From Pseudomonas sp. EpS/L25 (GTDB taxonomy: Bacteria > Pseudomonadota > Gammaproteobacteria > Pseudomonadales > Pseudomonadaceae), in assembly GCF_001512295.1 (NCBI RefSeq), contig NZ_LNUP01000002.1, forward strand, positions 870,263 to 934,262: 64,000 nt of DNA, given 5' to 3'. Positions 8,286-19,144 of the stretch are shown here, one piece after another. Made by a program: the position numbers and the translations under genes. Position 1 is the first letter of the stretch. The number at the start of each line of letters is the position of its first letter. Under the pieces are notes generated by a model. It was not told where the DNA came from, searched no databases, and worked only from the letters and a program-made list of their open reading frames with translations.

Positions 8286-9423
8286 TCACCCCTTGCTCAG
8301 CCGCACCCCGTCGCGTCCGCCGCGCTTGGCCTCGTACAGCGCCCGATCACCCTGGGCCAGCAGGTCCGCCAGGCTTCGCGGCGGGTGATCGAACAGCACC
8401 GCGCCGATGCTCAGGGTGACCCGCTCGGGCGTGGCGAGGCGCTGGGTCGCCAGCAGGCCGAAACGCTCGCGCAGGCTGTCCGCCAGGGCTACCACCTCGG
8501 CATGGCCCATGCCGCCCAGCAGCGCCACGAATTCATCGCCGCCCAGCCGCGCCGCCAGCGACTGGCGGGGCAGGGCGCTGCGCAGCAGTTCGCTCAGGGC
8601 GATCAGCAGACCGTCGCCCGCCGCATGGCCATGCAGGTCGCTGGCCAGCTTGAAATTGTCCAGGTCGATCAGCAACAGGGCGCCCGGGCACGCGGGCGTC
8701 GCCATGCCGAGCAGCCGGGGCGCCTCCGTCTCCAGGGCGCGCCGGTTGTGCAGCCCGGTCAGCGGATCGCTGCCCGCCAGGCGCTCGATGCGCTGCTCGC
8801 GGCGATAGCGCACCGTGCCGGTCATCGACAGGGCGATCAGCATCACTGCCATCACCCCCTCCACCAGGGACACCTGGATGATCGCCCCGCGATAGGATTC
8901 CAAGTTGAGCAGGGCGCCAGGCATCAGCGGCGGGATCATCTTGGCGAAATAAATAGAAGAGACCATGTCCCAGCAGCACGAAACGTAGCTGCCGCTCGCC
9001 GGCATGGCGCCGCCGCAGTAGCAGCCCCGCCCGTACCGCCAGGGTGCCAATCAGCAGCGAATTCACCACCAGCATCACCTTGGACCACCAGGGCTCGTTC
9101 GGCAGCAGCAACAGCCCCAACCAGAGCAGCGCGAAGGCCCACCAGCCCAGGCTCAGGCGGCGCCCGGTGAAGCGTGCGACACCGAGGAGAAACAGCCCAT
9201 GCACGAAGATCAGCAGCCCATTCGCTAACCAGATCCCCACCAGCAGGAATCCCTGGCTGCGCAACAGGGCGAGCAGGCTGCCCACGCCGATGAGGGCGAA
9301 CCCGGTGCTCCAGTACAACAACGCGGATTCGCGCACCGAGCGCCATTCGATGGCCAGGTAGCCAGCCGCTGCCACCGCCAGGGCGATGGTGATGGTCAGG
9401 AGAGTAGGGGCATCGAGGGCCAT
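8286..9423 (-). pseudogene. Diguanylate cyclase (GGDEF) broken by a frameshift
   Basis: Two overlapping frames together make one membrane GGDEF protein. The N-terminal part (from about 9423) has about seven hydrophobic segments and ends in-frame at LLGHGLFYLF. The rest of the protein, starting AKMIPPLMPGALLNLE and including DPLTGLHNRRAL and GGDEF, is read in the next frame. The break is near 8946-8955 in an AT-rich run; removing one T on the coding strand would restore a continuous protein. It could be a real pseudogene, a phase-variable site or a sequencing error. The N-terminal start has only a weak ribosome site. Confidence 0.8.
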
Positions 9424-9715
9424 GGGAGAGGCGGACCTTTGCAGCGTGCAACGAATACCGGAGCCTGCCCGACGTGCCGTGGAGCACGTGGCGGACAAGG
9501 AGAAACCTGGCGCAGGCCGCCAGTCTACCGCGGTCGGGCACCCTGTCTGACGTCCGATAGGCTAAGATGCTCGCGGAAAGCCACCAGGATCAGGCGCGCA
9601 TGCGCAGCCGCTGGAACGCTATCGGCCAGACCGAACTTGTCTTGAGGGCAGGAGCGAGAACGCGTCGTCGCCGACGCGACAGCCGCGCGCAGGGTGATCG
9701 GCAACGCCGAGCGAG

Positions 9716-9738
9716 GTCCCCGGCCGCAAGGCGGGGAC
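9716..9738 (-). terminator. GC-rich hairpin after the BRO-N-like gene
   Basis: GTCCCCG and CGGGGAC form a 7-bp stem directly behind the stop at 9744. The T-run is poor, so termination strength is uncertain. The rest of the 9424-9743 gap shows no gene I can support. Confidence 0.4.
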
Positions 9739-9743
9739 TCCGC

Positions 9744-10184
9744 TCAATACCCCCGGTTGAGCCGCAAGCGCGGTCCGATCGCCTCCGCGACGTCGGCGAG
9801 TTTCACCCAGTACTGGTCACGCCAGCACAGCCGGCTCAGCGGCTGGCCGTCCAGCAGCAGCTGGCCTTCGCTGGGCGGCATGAGGCGGCCGAGGAACAGC
9901 TTCAGGCAGTCGCGCCTGAGCCAGTCCTCGAACGGCCCGGCGCGCTCGCTGGTGCTGCCGATCAGCAGGCGCAGGGTGTTGGGGAGATCGATCAGCAGGG
10001 TTGGCCGCTCGCCGAGCCCCTGGTGCACGCCGTCGCGCTTGCAGTGACGGCGCACGGCTTCCAGCGGGTCCGGGTAATCCAGCAGCCTGGCGACATCGCG
10101 GCAATCGAACCACAGCTGCCCATCGAAGAACTGATAGACCCGCAGGGGACGACCCGCGAAATGCAAAAGATGGGGCGTGGACAT
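9744..10184 (-). CDS. BRO-N / antirepressor-like domain protein
   Basis: The 146-residue protein resembles the BRO family N-terminal domain of phage antirepressors: VYQFFDGQLWFDCRDVARLLDY (cf. the 'ELC..LGY' segment), EAVRRHCKRDGV, then NTLRLLIGSTSERAGPFEDWL, the usual 'LYxLi..S..p.A..F..Wv' signature. There is no C-terminal KilA-C or ANT domain. ATG 10184 has GGAG 11 bases upstream. It is divergent from a small helix-turn-helix gene, and no other phage genes are near, so it looks domesticated. The assignment is by motif only. Confidence 0.65.
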   Translation of the reverse strand: MSTPHLLHFAGRPLRVYQFFDGQLWFDCRDVARLLDYPDPLEAVRRHCKRDGVHQGLGERPTLLIDLPNTLRLLIGSTSERAGPFEDWLRRDCLKLFLGRLMPPSEGQLLLDGQPLSRLCWRDQYWVKLADVAEAIGPRLRLNRGY

Positions 10185-10280
10185 TCCCTGATCTCCGTCT
10201 CTAGGCGCCATCGCTGGGAACGCAGCCACCGAGCGGCCGCTGCCCACCGCAGGACCCTCATGGTCCTCCTACCGCCTGGA

Positions 10281-10351
10281 TGAAATCATGAATTTCAATT
10301 TTTCCGCAATCGAATGTTCAGTCCAGGCTGGAAGCGGACTTTAACGTCCGC
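10281..10351. promoter_or_regulatory. Divergent control region with two palindromes
   Basis: The gap between the BRO-N-like and helix-turn-helix genes has TGAAAT-CATGA-ATTTCA (10281-10297) in an AT-rich stretch, and GCGGAC-TTTAAC-GTCCGC (10334-10351) immediately before the right-hand start. Both are candidate operators. Binding by the adjacent regulator is inference. Confidence 0.4.
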
Positions 10352-10354
10352 CCC

Positions 10355-10780
10355 ATGAACGACAAACTCGACTTCGCCCAGCGTCTGCGCTCCGCCATGC
10401 TCGCGGCCGGCTACCCTGACCGGCCCGCGGTGTTGGAGCGCGAGTTCAACTCCCGTTACTGGGGGCGCTCCGTGACCTTCCAGGCGGTGTCCCGCTGGCT
10501 GGGTGGCAAGTCCATTCCCGCTCAGGACAAGTTGCAGGTACTGGCCCAGTGGCTGCACATCGAACCCCAGGTCCTGCGCTACGGCGAACAGGCCGTGGCA
10601 AACGTGCGCGAGCCAAGGGGCAACTGGGCGAAGCCCGAGCACTATCCCGAGCGCGAAGCCATCGAGGCCTTCCTCAACCTGCCCGACGAACAGCGCAAGG
10701 TGGTACGCGACGTCATCCTCGCCTTCGTCAAGGCCGGCCCCGGCCAGCCGAACGCCAAGGGCGGCAAAGCGAAAGAGTGA
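10355..10780 (+). CDS. Helix-turn-helix regulator (XRE-like)
   Basis: The 141-residue protein has an N-terminal segment DFAQRLRSAMLAAG, then SVTFQAVSRWLGGKSIPAQDKLQVLAQWL, in the order of a Cro/CI helix-turn-helix (turn around FQAVSRWLGG). The C-terminal half is charged and Lys-rich at the end. Such proteins occur widely in pseudomonads as stand-alone regulators. The divergent partner is a BRO-N antirepressor-like gene, so the pair recalls a phage repressor/antirepressor couple. Its targets are unknown. Confidence 0.72.
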   Translation: MNDKLDFAQRLRSAMLAAGYPDRPAVLEREFNSRYWGRSVTFQAVSRWLGGKSIPAQDKLQVLAQWLHIEPQVLRYGEQAVANVREPRGNWAKPEHYPEREAIEAFLNLPDEQRKVVRDVILAFVKAGPGQPNAKGGKAKE

Positions 10781-10890
10781 TCCGGCGCCACCGTGCCGCG
10801 CCGCCTTCAACGATAGGCTCCCACGACAACCTACCCACACCGCAACGGCACCGGCCGGGCCTCCTAGGCGAGTGACGGAAGCGCTTTCCC

Positions 10891-10965
10891 GTAGCGTGGA
10901 AAACGGCGCAGCCTTTTCCACTCGCACCCAGTTCCGCGTGGACAAGCTGCGCGTTGTCCACGCGA
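10891..10965. repeat. REP pair (single BIME unit)
   Basis: One copy of the unit found in the RAYT array: GTAGCGTGGAAAACGGC…CTTTTCCAC followed by GTGGACAAGCTGCGCGTTGTCCAC. It lies in the gap 10781-11051, which has no gene I can support. Confidence 0.85.
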
Positions 10966-11051
10966 CGCCCGCTCAAGCCACTCGCTGGACGCGCCTGGCC
11001 GCGGACTGAAGCCTCACGCTCACGCCTGCAACGGCTGAACCCTGGACTCGC

Positions 11052-12095
11052 CTAGGGCTTCACCAGCGCCCGAATCGCCGCTGCCGGCAACCGCGCCGCA
11101 CTGCCATCCGCCAGCCGCAGCACGAAGGCCTCTCCTAACGACCAGACCACCTGCACATCCTGCAGCACGCATTGGTCGTTCGTAGGCAGCACCTTGGCCT
11201 GTTCCTTGGCGCAATAGGACGCATCCAGCACGATGGCCTTGGCCTGGTAGTTACCTAGGCCCAGCGTCTTGACCATGGTTTCGGGCAGGGTGGTGAGCAC
11301 TCCACTGTAGCCGGCCAGAAAGAGCGCGAAGAACAGCGAAAACATCAGCGCTGCATTCCAGCCAGCGATGAACACCATGGAGGTCAGCGTCGTGATAAAG
11401 GCGATGACGAAGGGGGCGATGGCCAGGGCGCTCCACTTGAACAGCGGCTGCCAAGCGCTCACCAGCGGATAGGCCTGGGCCAGCATCCAGACAATGAACA
11501 GGCCGACGACCATCGTTGGCAGGTAAGCCTCCCAGACGAACTTCAGGAAGCTGAAGCGGCGCAAGTCGAACAGCCCCTGGACTGCCATGCCCGCCAGTAG
11601 CGTGATAGGGACGGGCGCCAGAAAGGCGACGCTGACGAACAGCTCAGGATCGACGAAAAGAATGGCCGCATCGCTGAACCCCGCCAACAGATAGGGCACG
11701 AAGAACACCAGCGTCATCAACAGCATGATCTTGCGAAAGCGCCCCTCGGTGCGATAGGGCAGGGCGTAGGTGATGTCTTCCTTGATCGCCGGCGTATTGA
11801 TGAAGCGGTAATAGACCCAGGCCCCTGGCAGGAACAGCGCGGCAACGAAGGCGCCAATGGTCAGGAAGCCCAGGCAGGCAGCCGCCAGCAGTAGCGACGA
11901 AAACTGAAAGAGATCGAAGCTGGGATAGAAATGATTACGAGCGAAATAGGCCAGGAACATCCCGAAGCCCAGGGTCGGCGGCAGCACCTTGGCCAGCAAC
12001 GAAGCATGACGGCGTAGGAAGGTGCCGGAGAACTTGAGGATGAAATCGAAGATGGCATCCGTGTCGGTGGCGGGTTGGTCGGTCCAGCGGGGCAT
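11052..12095 (-). CDS. Uncharacterised multi-pass membrane protein
   Basis: I do not recognise this 347-residue protein. It has about seven or eight hydrophobic segments between residues 38 and 270 (for example LLLAAACLGFLTIGAFVAAL, PTMVVGLFIVWMLAQAYPLV, FVIAFITTLTSMVFIAGW), a cytoplasmic-looking N-terminus, and a soluble C-terminal tail of about 70 residues with two Cys residues (ASYCAKEQAK, NDQCVLQD). The start has an AAGGA site. It borders the AT-rich dGTPase island, but its own base composition is closer to the chromosome. Confidence 0.7.
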   Translation of the reverse strand: MPRWTDQPATDTDAIFDFILKFSGTFLRRHASLLAKVLPPTLGFGMFLAYFARNHFYPSFDLFQFSSLLLAAACLGFLTIGAFVAALFLPGAWVYYRFINTPAIKEDITYALPYRTEGRFRKIMLLMTLVFFVPYLLAGFSDAAILFVDPELFVSVAFLAPVPITLLAGMAVQGLFDLRRFSFLKFVWEAYLPTMVVGLFIVWMLAQAYPLVSAWQPLFKWSALAIAPFVIAFITTLTSMVFIAGWNAALMFSLFFALFLAGYSGVLTTLPETMVKTLGLGNYQAKAIVLDASYCAKEQAKVLPTNDQCVLQDVQVVWSLGEAFVLRLADGSAARLPAAAIRALVKP

Positions 12096-12145
12096 AGGAT
12101 CGTCCTTGATGGCAGCAGCCTTGTGTAGCTATATGTCGATCATTG

Positions 12146-12251
12146 GTAGTGTGGAAAGGTACGGCCTTTCTATAAAACGACATATCCAGTCGCTAAGAAC
12201 AGAGTATACCTAAAATCGAAGCGTTCAGTGGACAAGCTCCAAATTGTCCAC
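12146..12251. repeat. Degenerate REP-like palindromes at island edge
   Basis: GTAGTGTGGAAAGGTACGGCCTTTC (arms GAAAGG/CCTTTC, 12146-12170) and GTGGACAA…TTGTCCAC (12228-12251) are altered versions of the two REP types in the 7.2-kb array. They sit between the membrane protein gene and the AT-rich pair. Confidence 0.55.
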
Positions 12252-12274
12252 TTTAATGAAGCATGGATTATCTA

Positions 12275-12856
12275 CTAAATCTTGTACAAGAAATCGACAA
12301 AAGTTGGCTCTTTCAGATATTTTTTGGAGTTATTGCTGAGACGTAAGCTGCAGTAGCCAGCCATGAGTCTGTGGCCTATCCATCTCGTATCGACAACGGG
12401 GAGACGGCTTGGAAGATTTAGCAAAAGAAGCCTTCCCATGTACTCTAGCCATTCTTTGTTTCTTATTTTATTTATTCCATAGCCATGTAGGGAGTTGCCT
12501 GAGTCAAAGATGCTGATTTCGGTATTTATTTCTTTTGGGATTATGTTTTTTAGTACTGAGCTGCTTTCCTTTAAGGTGTCTAGTTTGCAGCAGAAATCGA
12601 TCATGGGTATGTGAAATATCTTTTTATTAAGAGTTATCTTGGAGTGTATTGCAAGTTCTTCTCTAGGGCCTAATATGCTTAGAAGTCTCTCTAAAAGCTC
12701 TTCGTTTATAAGGCTGGCTTCGTACTGAAATATGTTTCGTTGATCTAAAATGCTTTGAGGTTCATATTCATAAGTGCTGAATTCAAGAACTGCTTCAGGT
12801 GGCAGTTCTTGCGCAATATGATTTATCAGATCGAACGGATGGTTTGGGCGTATCAT
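12275..12856 (-). CDS. Uncharacterised dGTPase partner, possibly primase (AEP)-like
   Basis: I do not recognise a named family with certainty. The 193-residue protein is AT-rich in codon use and overlaps the dGTPase gene by 4 bases (ATGA), so the two are translated together. The order Asp87 in FHIPMIDFCC, then SGNSLHGYG (His124), then VVDTRWIGHRLMAGYCSLRLS (Asp156) resembles the three metal-site motifs of archaeo-eukaryotic primases (D, sxH, D), with only one Asp in the first motif. That reading is inference. No signal peptide or membrane segment is seen. Confidence 0.6.
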   Translation of the reverse strand: MIRPNHPFDLINHIAQELPPEAVLEFSTYEYEPQSILDQRNIFQYEASLINEELLERLLSILGPREELAIHSKITLNKKIFHIPMIDFCCKLDTLKESSSVLKNIIPKEINTEISIFDSGNSLHGYGINKIRNKEWLEYMGRLLLLNLPSRLPVVDTRWIGHRLMAGYCSLRLSNNSKKYLKEPTFVDFLYKI

Positions 12857-14250
12857 AGAACTCGGATTCCCGAGAGCTTTTGGTAGATTTCAAGTGCAAA
12901 GTCGTCAGTCATGCCAGAAATATAGTCTATGATCAAGTGTGCTCGGTAGTACCATTCTAGTGGACTATCTTTCTCGTGGTTGTAGGTCTTTATGCATTGC
13001 TTAGGTATGAGGTTTAGCAACCGCTTTTCGATATCTAGATTTAGGGATTTTATTATTTTTCTGTCTTTTTCTAACAATGCATCGAAGGAGCTTTTCGGAA
13101 GGTCAAGCAAGGGTTTGAATTTCTCAAGTATTCCGGAGATTGCACTGTCGCCAGCAAGTTCGAGGATTTCTGCTTCCCTAGCTGTGTAAACCTTTTCAGA
13201 GACAAATTTCCTTATTATATTGAGGATTATGTACTCTGCGCTGCGTTCATCTATCAAGGATTCACTGAATCTGAATTTTAATATATCATCTTCGCGTTTA
13301 ATATAATGCTCTGCAGCAATCGTAGTTGATCTGTTAATCAGGTTTGTTCTGATTGAAATAAACTTGTTGGTTGGCATCTTTTCTTTAGATGCATGGGTCA
13401 GGATTTCAATCCAAGCATCATTTGCCATGGCATTCTCGCCTTTTTTTAGCTCACTTTTGATGTGTGCTATCAATTCGTCTATCGTGGTTAGCTTTTTTTC
13501 TATGCCATCTTCAATGTCGCTAAGGCAGTAAGCAATATCGTCTGCCGCCTCCATTACAAAGTTCAACGGGTGGCGATTATGTGGAGGGATTCTTAGTTTT
13601 TTCCAAGCCCCCTGTATTTTGGTGCTTTCGCTTAAGAAGTATCCATTCTTTTTGGTCGATGGGTTTTCTTCTTGTTTTTTTCTCTCGTGCTCAGGGTACG
13701 TGTATTTAAGATAGGCGCATATGGCTGAGCATGTTAGATTTAGACCATAGTCATCTTCACTCTGCAGTTTAGTGATTATTCTAAGACCTTGAGCATTACC
13801 TTCAAATTTTTCTAGGTCAGAATACCAATCGGGATGCTCATTTTTATGGTGCGCATAGCAGCCATTTCCTGCATTCTTGAACCACTTGGAAATTGCTGCT
13901 TCCCCGAAGTGGCCAAACGGTGGGTTACCGATATCGTGAAGCAAACAAGCAGATTCTACTATGTTTACGAAGGCTTCTTTTTCTTCGTGAGATAAACTTT
14001 CTATTTTTCTTACTATCTTTTGAGATATCTGTCTTCCAATCGTAGACACCTCTAAGGAATGTGTCAGTCTGCTTCTGACTGCTGCATTTTGTTCGAGCGG
14101 GAATACTTGGGCTTTCTTTTGAAGTCTTCTAAAAGGAGCTGAAAATATAATCCTTGCCTTATCGCTTTCTGTTTCTATAATAAGGTTTTTTTCTCTTTCT
14201 GAAGTGCTTTTTCTTAGCCGTTTTTCAGATATGAATTTTTTATAGCTCAT
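12853..14250 (-). CDS. dGTPase-like dNTP triphosphohydrolase (HD domain)
   Basis: The 465-residue protein has all Dgt-family landmarks: FRRLQKKAQV (residues 40-49), RSRLTHSLEVSTIGR (His64), LLHDIGNPPFGHFGE (His105-Asp106), FEGNAQGLRI (150s) and MEAADDIAYCLSDIEDG. These enzymes cut dNTPs to nucleoside plus triphosphate, and some deplete dNTPs during phage infection. Its composition is strongly AT-rich, unlike all neighbours, which points to horizontal acquisition. It starts 52 bases after the nrdB stop, behind a terminator, with an AGGAATT ribosome site, and is followed by the AEP-like gene in one operon. Confidence 0.93.
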   Translation of the reverse strand: MSYKKFISEKRLRKSTSEREKNLIIETESDKARIIFSAPFRRLQKKAQVFPLEQNAAVRSRLTHSLEVSTIGRQISQKIVRKIESLSHEEKEAFVNIVESACLLHDIGNPPFGHFGEAAISKWFKNAGNGCYAHHKNEHPDWYSDLEKFEGNAQGLRIITKLQSEDDYGLNLTCSAICAYLKYTYPEHERKKQEENPSTKKNGYFLSESTKIQGAWKKLRIPPHNRHPLNFVMEAADDIAYCLSDIEDGIEKKLTTIDELIAHIKSELKKGENAMANDAWIEILTHASKEKMPTNKFISIRTNLINRSTTIAAEHYIKREDDILKFRFSESLIDERSAEYIILNIIRKFVSEKVYTAREAEILELAGDSAISGILEKFKPLLDLPKSSFDALLEKDRKIIKSLNLDIEKRLLNLIPKQCIKTYNHEKDSPLEWYYRAHLIIDYISGMTDDFALEIYQKLSGIRVL

Positions 14251-14265
14251 CTTGAATTCCTAGTA

Positions 14266-14289
14266 AAAGCCCCGCTATTGCGGGGCTTT
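14266..14289 (-). terminator. Terminator between nrdB and the dGTPase gene
   Basis: AAAGCCCCG and CGGGGCTTT form a perfect 9-bp stem with a 6-base loop, followed on the minus strand by a short T-run. It ends the nrdAB transcript. The dGTPase start lies only 16 bases beyond it, so that gene depends on read-through or on a promoter packed into this gap. Confidence 0.85.
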
Positions 14290-14301
14290 GTCGAAAGAGT
14301 C

Positions 14302-15549
14302 TTAATCCCAGCTCAACGCCCCACCCGTCTGATACTCGATCACCCGCGTCTCGAAGAAGTTCTTCTCCTTCTTCAGGTCCATGATCTCGCTCATCCAGGG
14401 GAAGGGGTTGGTGGCGCCCGGGTATTCTTCCTTGAGGCCGATCTGGGTCAAGCGGCGGTTGGCGATGAACTTGAGGTAGTCCTCCATCATCGCCGCATTC
14501 ATGCCCAGCACGCCGCGGGGCATGGTGTCGCGGGCGTATTCGATCTCCAGCTGGGTGCCCTGGAGGATCATCTGGGTGGCTTCGTCCTTCATCTGGGCAT
14601 CCCACAGCTGCGGGTTCTCGATCTTGATTTGGTTGATCATGTCGATGCCGAAGTTCAGGTGCATGGACTCGTCACGCAGGATGTACTGGAACTGCTCGGC
14701 GGTGCCGGTCATCTTGTTGCGGCGACCCATGGAGAGGATCTGGGTGAAGCCGCAGTAGAAGAAGATGCCTTCCAGCACGCAGTAGTAGGCGATCAGGTTC
14801 TTGAGGAACTGGCGATCGGTCTCCGGGGTGCCGGTCTTGAACTCGGGGTCGGAGATGGAGCGGGTGTACTTCAGACCCCAGCTCGCCTTCTTCGCGACGC
14901 TCGGGATCTCGTGGTACATGTTGAAGATCTCGCCTTCATCCATGCCCAGCGACTCGATGCAGTACTGGTAGGCGTGGGTGTGGATCGCCTCTTCGAAGGC
15001 CTGGCGCAGGATGTACTGGCGGCATTCGGGGTTGGTGATCAGGCGGTAGACGGCCAGCACCAGGTTGTTGGCGACCAGGGAGTCGGCGGTGGAGAAGAAG
15101 CCGAGGTTGCGCTTGACGATGCGGCGCTCGTCCTCGGTGAGGCCGTCCGCGCTCTTCCAGGTCGCGATGTCGGCGTTCATGTTCACTTCCTGGGGCATCC
15201 AGTGGTTGGCGCAACCATCCAGATACTTCTGCCAGGCCCAGTCGTACTTGAAGGGCACGAGCTGGTTGAGGTCGGCGCGGGCGTTGATCATCTGCTTGTC
15301 GCCGACGTGTACGCGCGCGGAAGAGCCTTCCAGGTCGTCCAGGCCTTCCTGGATGTCCAGCTCGTTCAGCGCGGCCTTGGCGCGGGCCACGGCGTCGGAG
15401 TCGTCGGCGGACAGGGCGCGGGCGTCATGGACCAGGGCGTCGCCCTCGGAGTCCAGGCGCTCGGTCTGGGCGGGCGCCTGGCCGGCCGCTTGGGCGGGCT
15501 TGGCCGTGGTGGTGTCGTCGTCTTTGTCGAATTCTTCCCAGTTCAGCAT
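14302..15549 (-). CDS. nrdB: Ribonucleotide reductase class Ia, beta subunit
   Basis: The 415-residue protein is the radical-generating diiron subunit. It contains the ferritin-like helices with iron ligands in [18 protein letters not shown] and in the segment [15 protein letters not shown], and ends [18 protein letters not shown], the C-terminal tail that docks on NrdA. The N-terminal 60 residues ([20 protein letters not shown]) are a flexible extension seen in pseudomonad NrdB. It lies 103 bases downstream of nrdA and has its own GGAG site. It is the last nrd gene before a strong terminator. Confidence 0.97.
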   Translation of the reverse strand: MLNWEEFDKDDDTTTAKPAQAAGQAPAQTERLDSEGDALVHDARALSADDSDAVARAKAALNELDIQEGLDDLEGSSARVHVGDKQMINARADLNQLVPFKYDWAWQKYLDGCANHWMPQEVNMNADIATWKSADGLTEDERRIVKRNLGFFSTADSLVANNLVLAVYRLITNPECRQYILRQAFEEAIHTHAYQYCIESLGMDEGEIFNMYHEIPSVAKKASWGLKYTRSISDPEFKTGTPETDRQFLKNLIAYYCVLEGIFFYCGFTQILSMGRRNKMTGTAEQFQYILRDESMHLNFGIDMINQIKIENPQLWDAQMKDEATQMILQGTQLEIEYARDTMPRGVLGMNAAMMEDYLKFIANRRLTQIGLKEEYPGATNPFPWMSEIMDLKKEKNFFETRVIEYQTGGALSWD

Positions 15550-15567
15550 GGGGTGTCTCCTGGGTGG

Positions 15568-15624
15568 GCCCGGCCTGTAAGGGCCGGGCGGATAGAAAGG
15601 ATCGCGGCCATGGGCCGCTCCTAC
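15568..15624. repeat. Hairpins between nrdA and nrdB, including a REP
   Basis: GCCCGGCC/GGCCGGGC (15568-15589) is a strong hairpin. At 15601-15624 the minus strand reads GTAGGAGCGGCCCATGGCCG, a GTAG-headed palindrome typical of a second pseudomonad REP class, distinct from the GTGGAAAA type. The hairpins separate the two cistrons. Confidence 0.7.
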
Positions 15625-15652
15625 AGAAAGCGCAGGAGCAGCGGCGCGGGGG

Positions 15653-18562
<2,910 letters not shown>

Positions 18563-18830
18563 GCGGATCTCCCTTGATCTGAAATAAGGGGACCGGCGGC
18601 GAGCCGACGGTCCGGAAGAGGGTTGGCCCAGGGCCTGCGCGACGCGGCGTCACGCGACTACCAATGAAGATTCCCACGAAAAGCCGTGCCGACGCCGACT
18701 CCCGAGGGTGTCGACGGGCGGGGTCCAAGATCCTGGAAATTCATAATTCGGACGACAGGATAAGCCCTCCTCGCAAGGAGAGACAGTCTTGACAGGGGGG
18801 TGTTTCGCCGTCCCAGCCACCCCCGACGAA

Positions 18831-18878
18831 CTGCTATATATGGTGGTGCGATGCGCTACTGGCCACTAGATGTCGCGT
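18831..18878 (-). promoter_or_regulatory. Pair of NrdR-box-like sites upstream of nrdA
   Basis: Two 16-base sites, CTGCTATATATGGTGG (18831) and CCACTAGATGTCGCGT (18863), each match the NrdR consensus ACACTATATATAGTGT at about 11 of 16 positions. They start 32 bases apart, the usual three-helical-turn spacing. The first overlaps a TATATA that could be the -10 of the nrdA promoter, consistent with repression. Confidence 0.55.
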
Positions 18879-18894
18879 TTATCACGTTTTCGGC

Positions 18895-18914
18895 TGTGGA
18901 TAACGAGTGGATAA
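18895..18914. promoter_or_regulatory. Two DnaA boxes upstream of nrdA
   Basis: TGTGGATAA (18895-18903) is a perfect DnaA box, and AGTGGATAA (18906-18914) matches 8 of 9 in the same orientation. They lie just upstream of the NrdR-like sites on the nrdA side. E. coli nrdAB is also controlled by DnaA boxes. The remainder of the 582-base gap (18563-19144) shows no gene. Confidence 0.6.
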
Positions 18915-19144
18915 GCTGTTCGGCGCTGGGGGGTATCCTGGGGGTGGGCCCAGGCCAGCCCTCGCGAACTCCGGCCTTAGAGCCTGCTGGTCAAATAACG
19001 TACAGTTCCCGCCCCTGTCGCATCCAGAAAAGTCGCGGGATATACCGGTTCGCTATGAGCGCCCCTGCCGACATAAGAAAACGGTAGATAGACGGTGCGA
19101 CCTTCCGCCTCGGCGCCTTTTCATCCTGACCACTGTCGCCTTCC

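Noticed and set aside
9744-10780. Prophage remnant
   Set aside because: Only one BRO-N-like and one helix-turn-helix gene; no integrase, structural or lysis genes and no att-like repeats.
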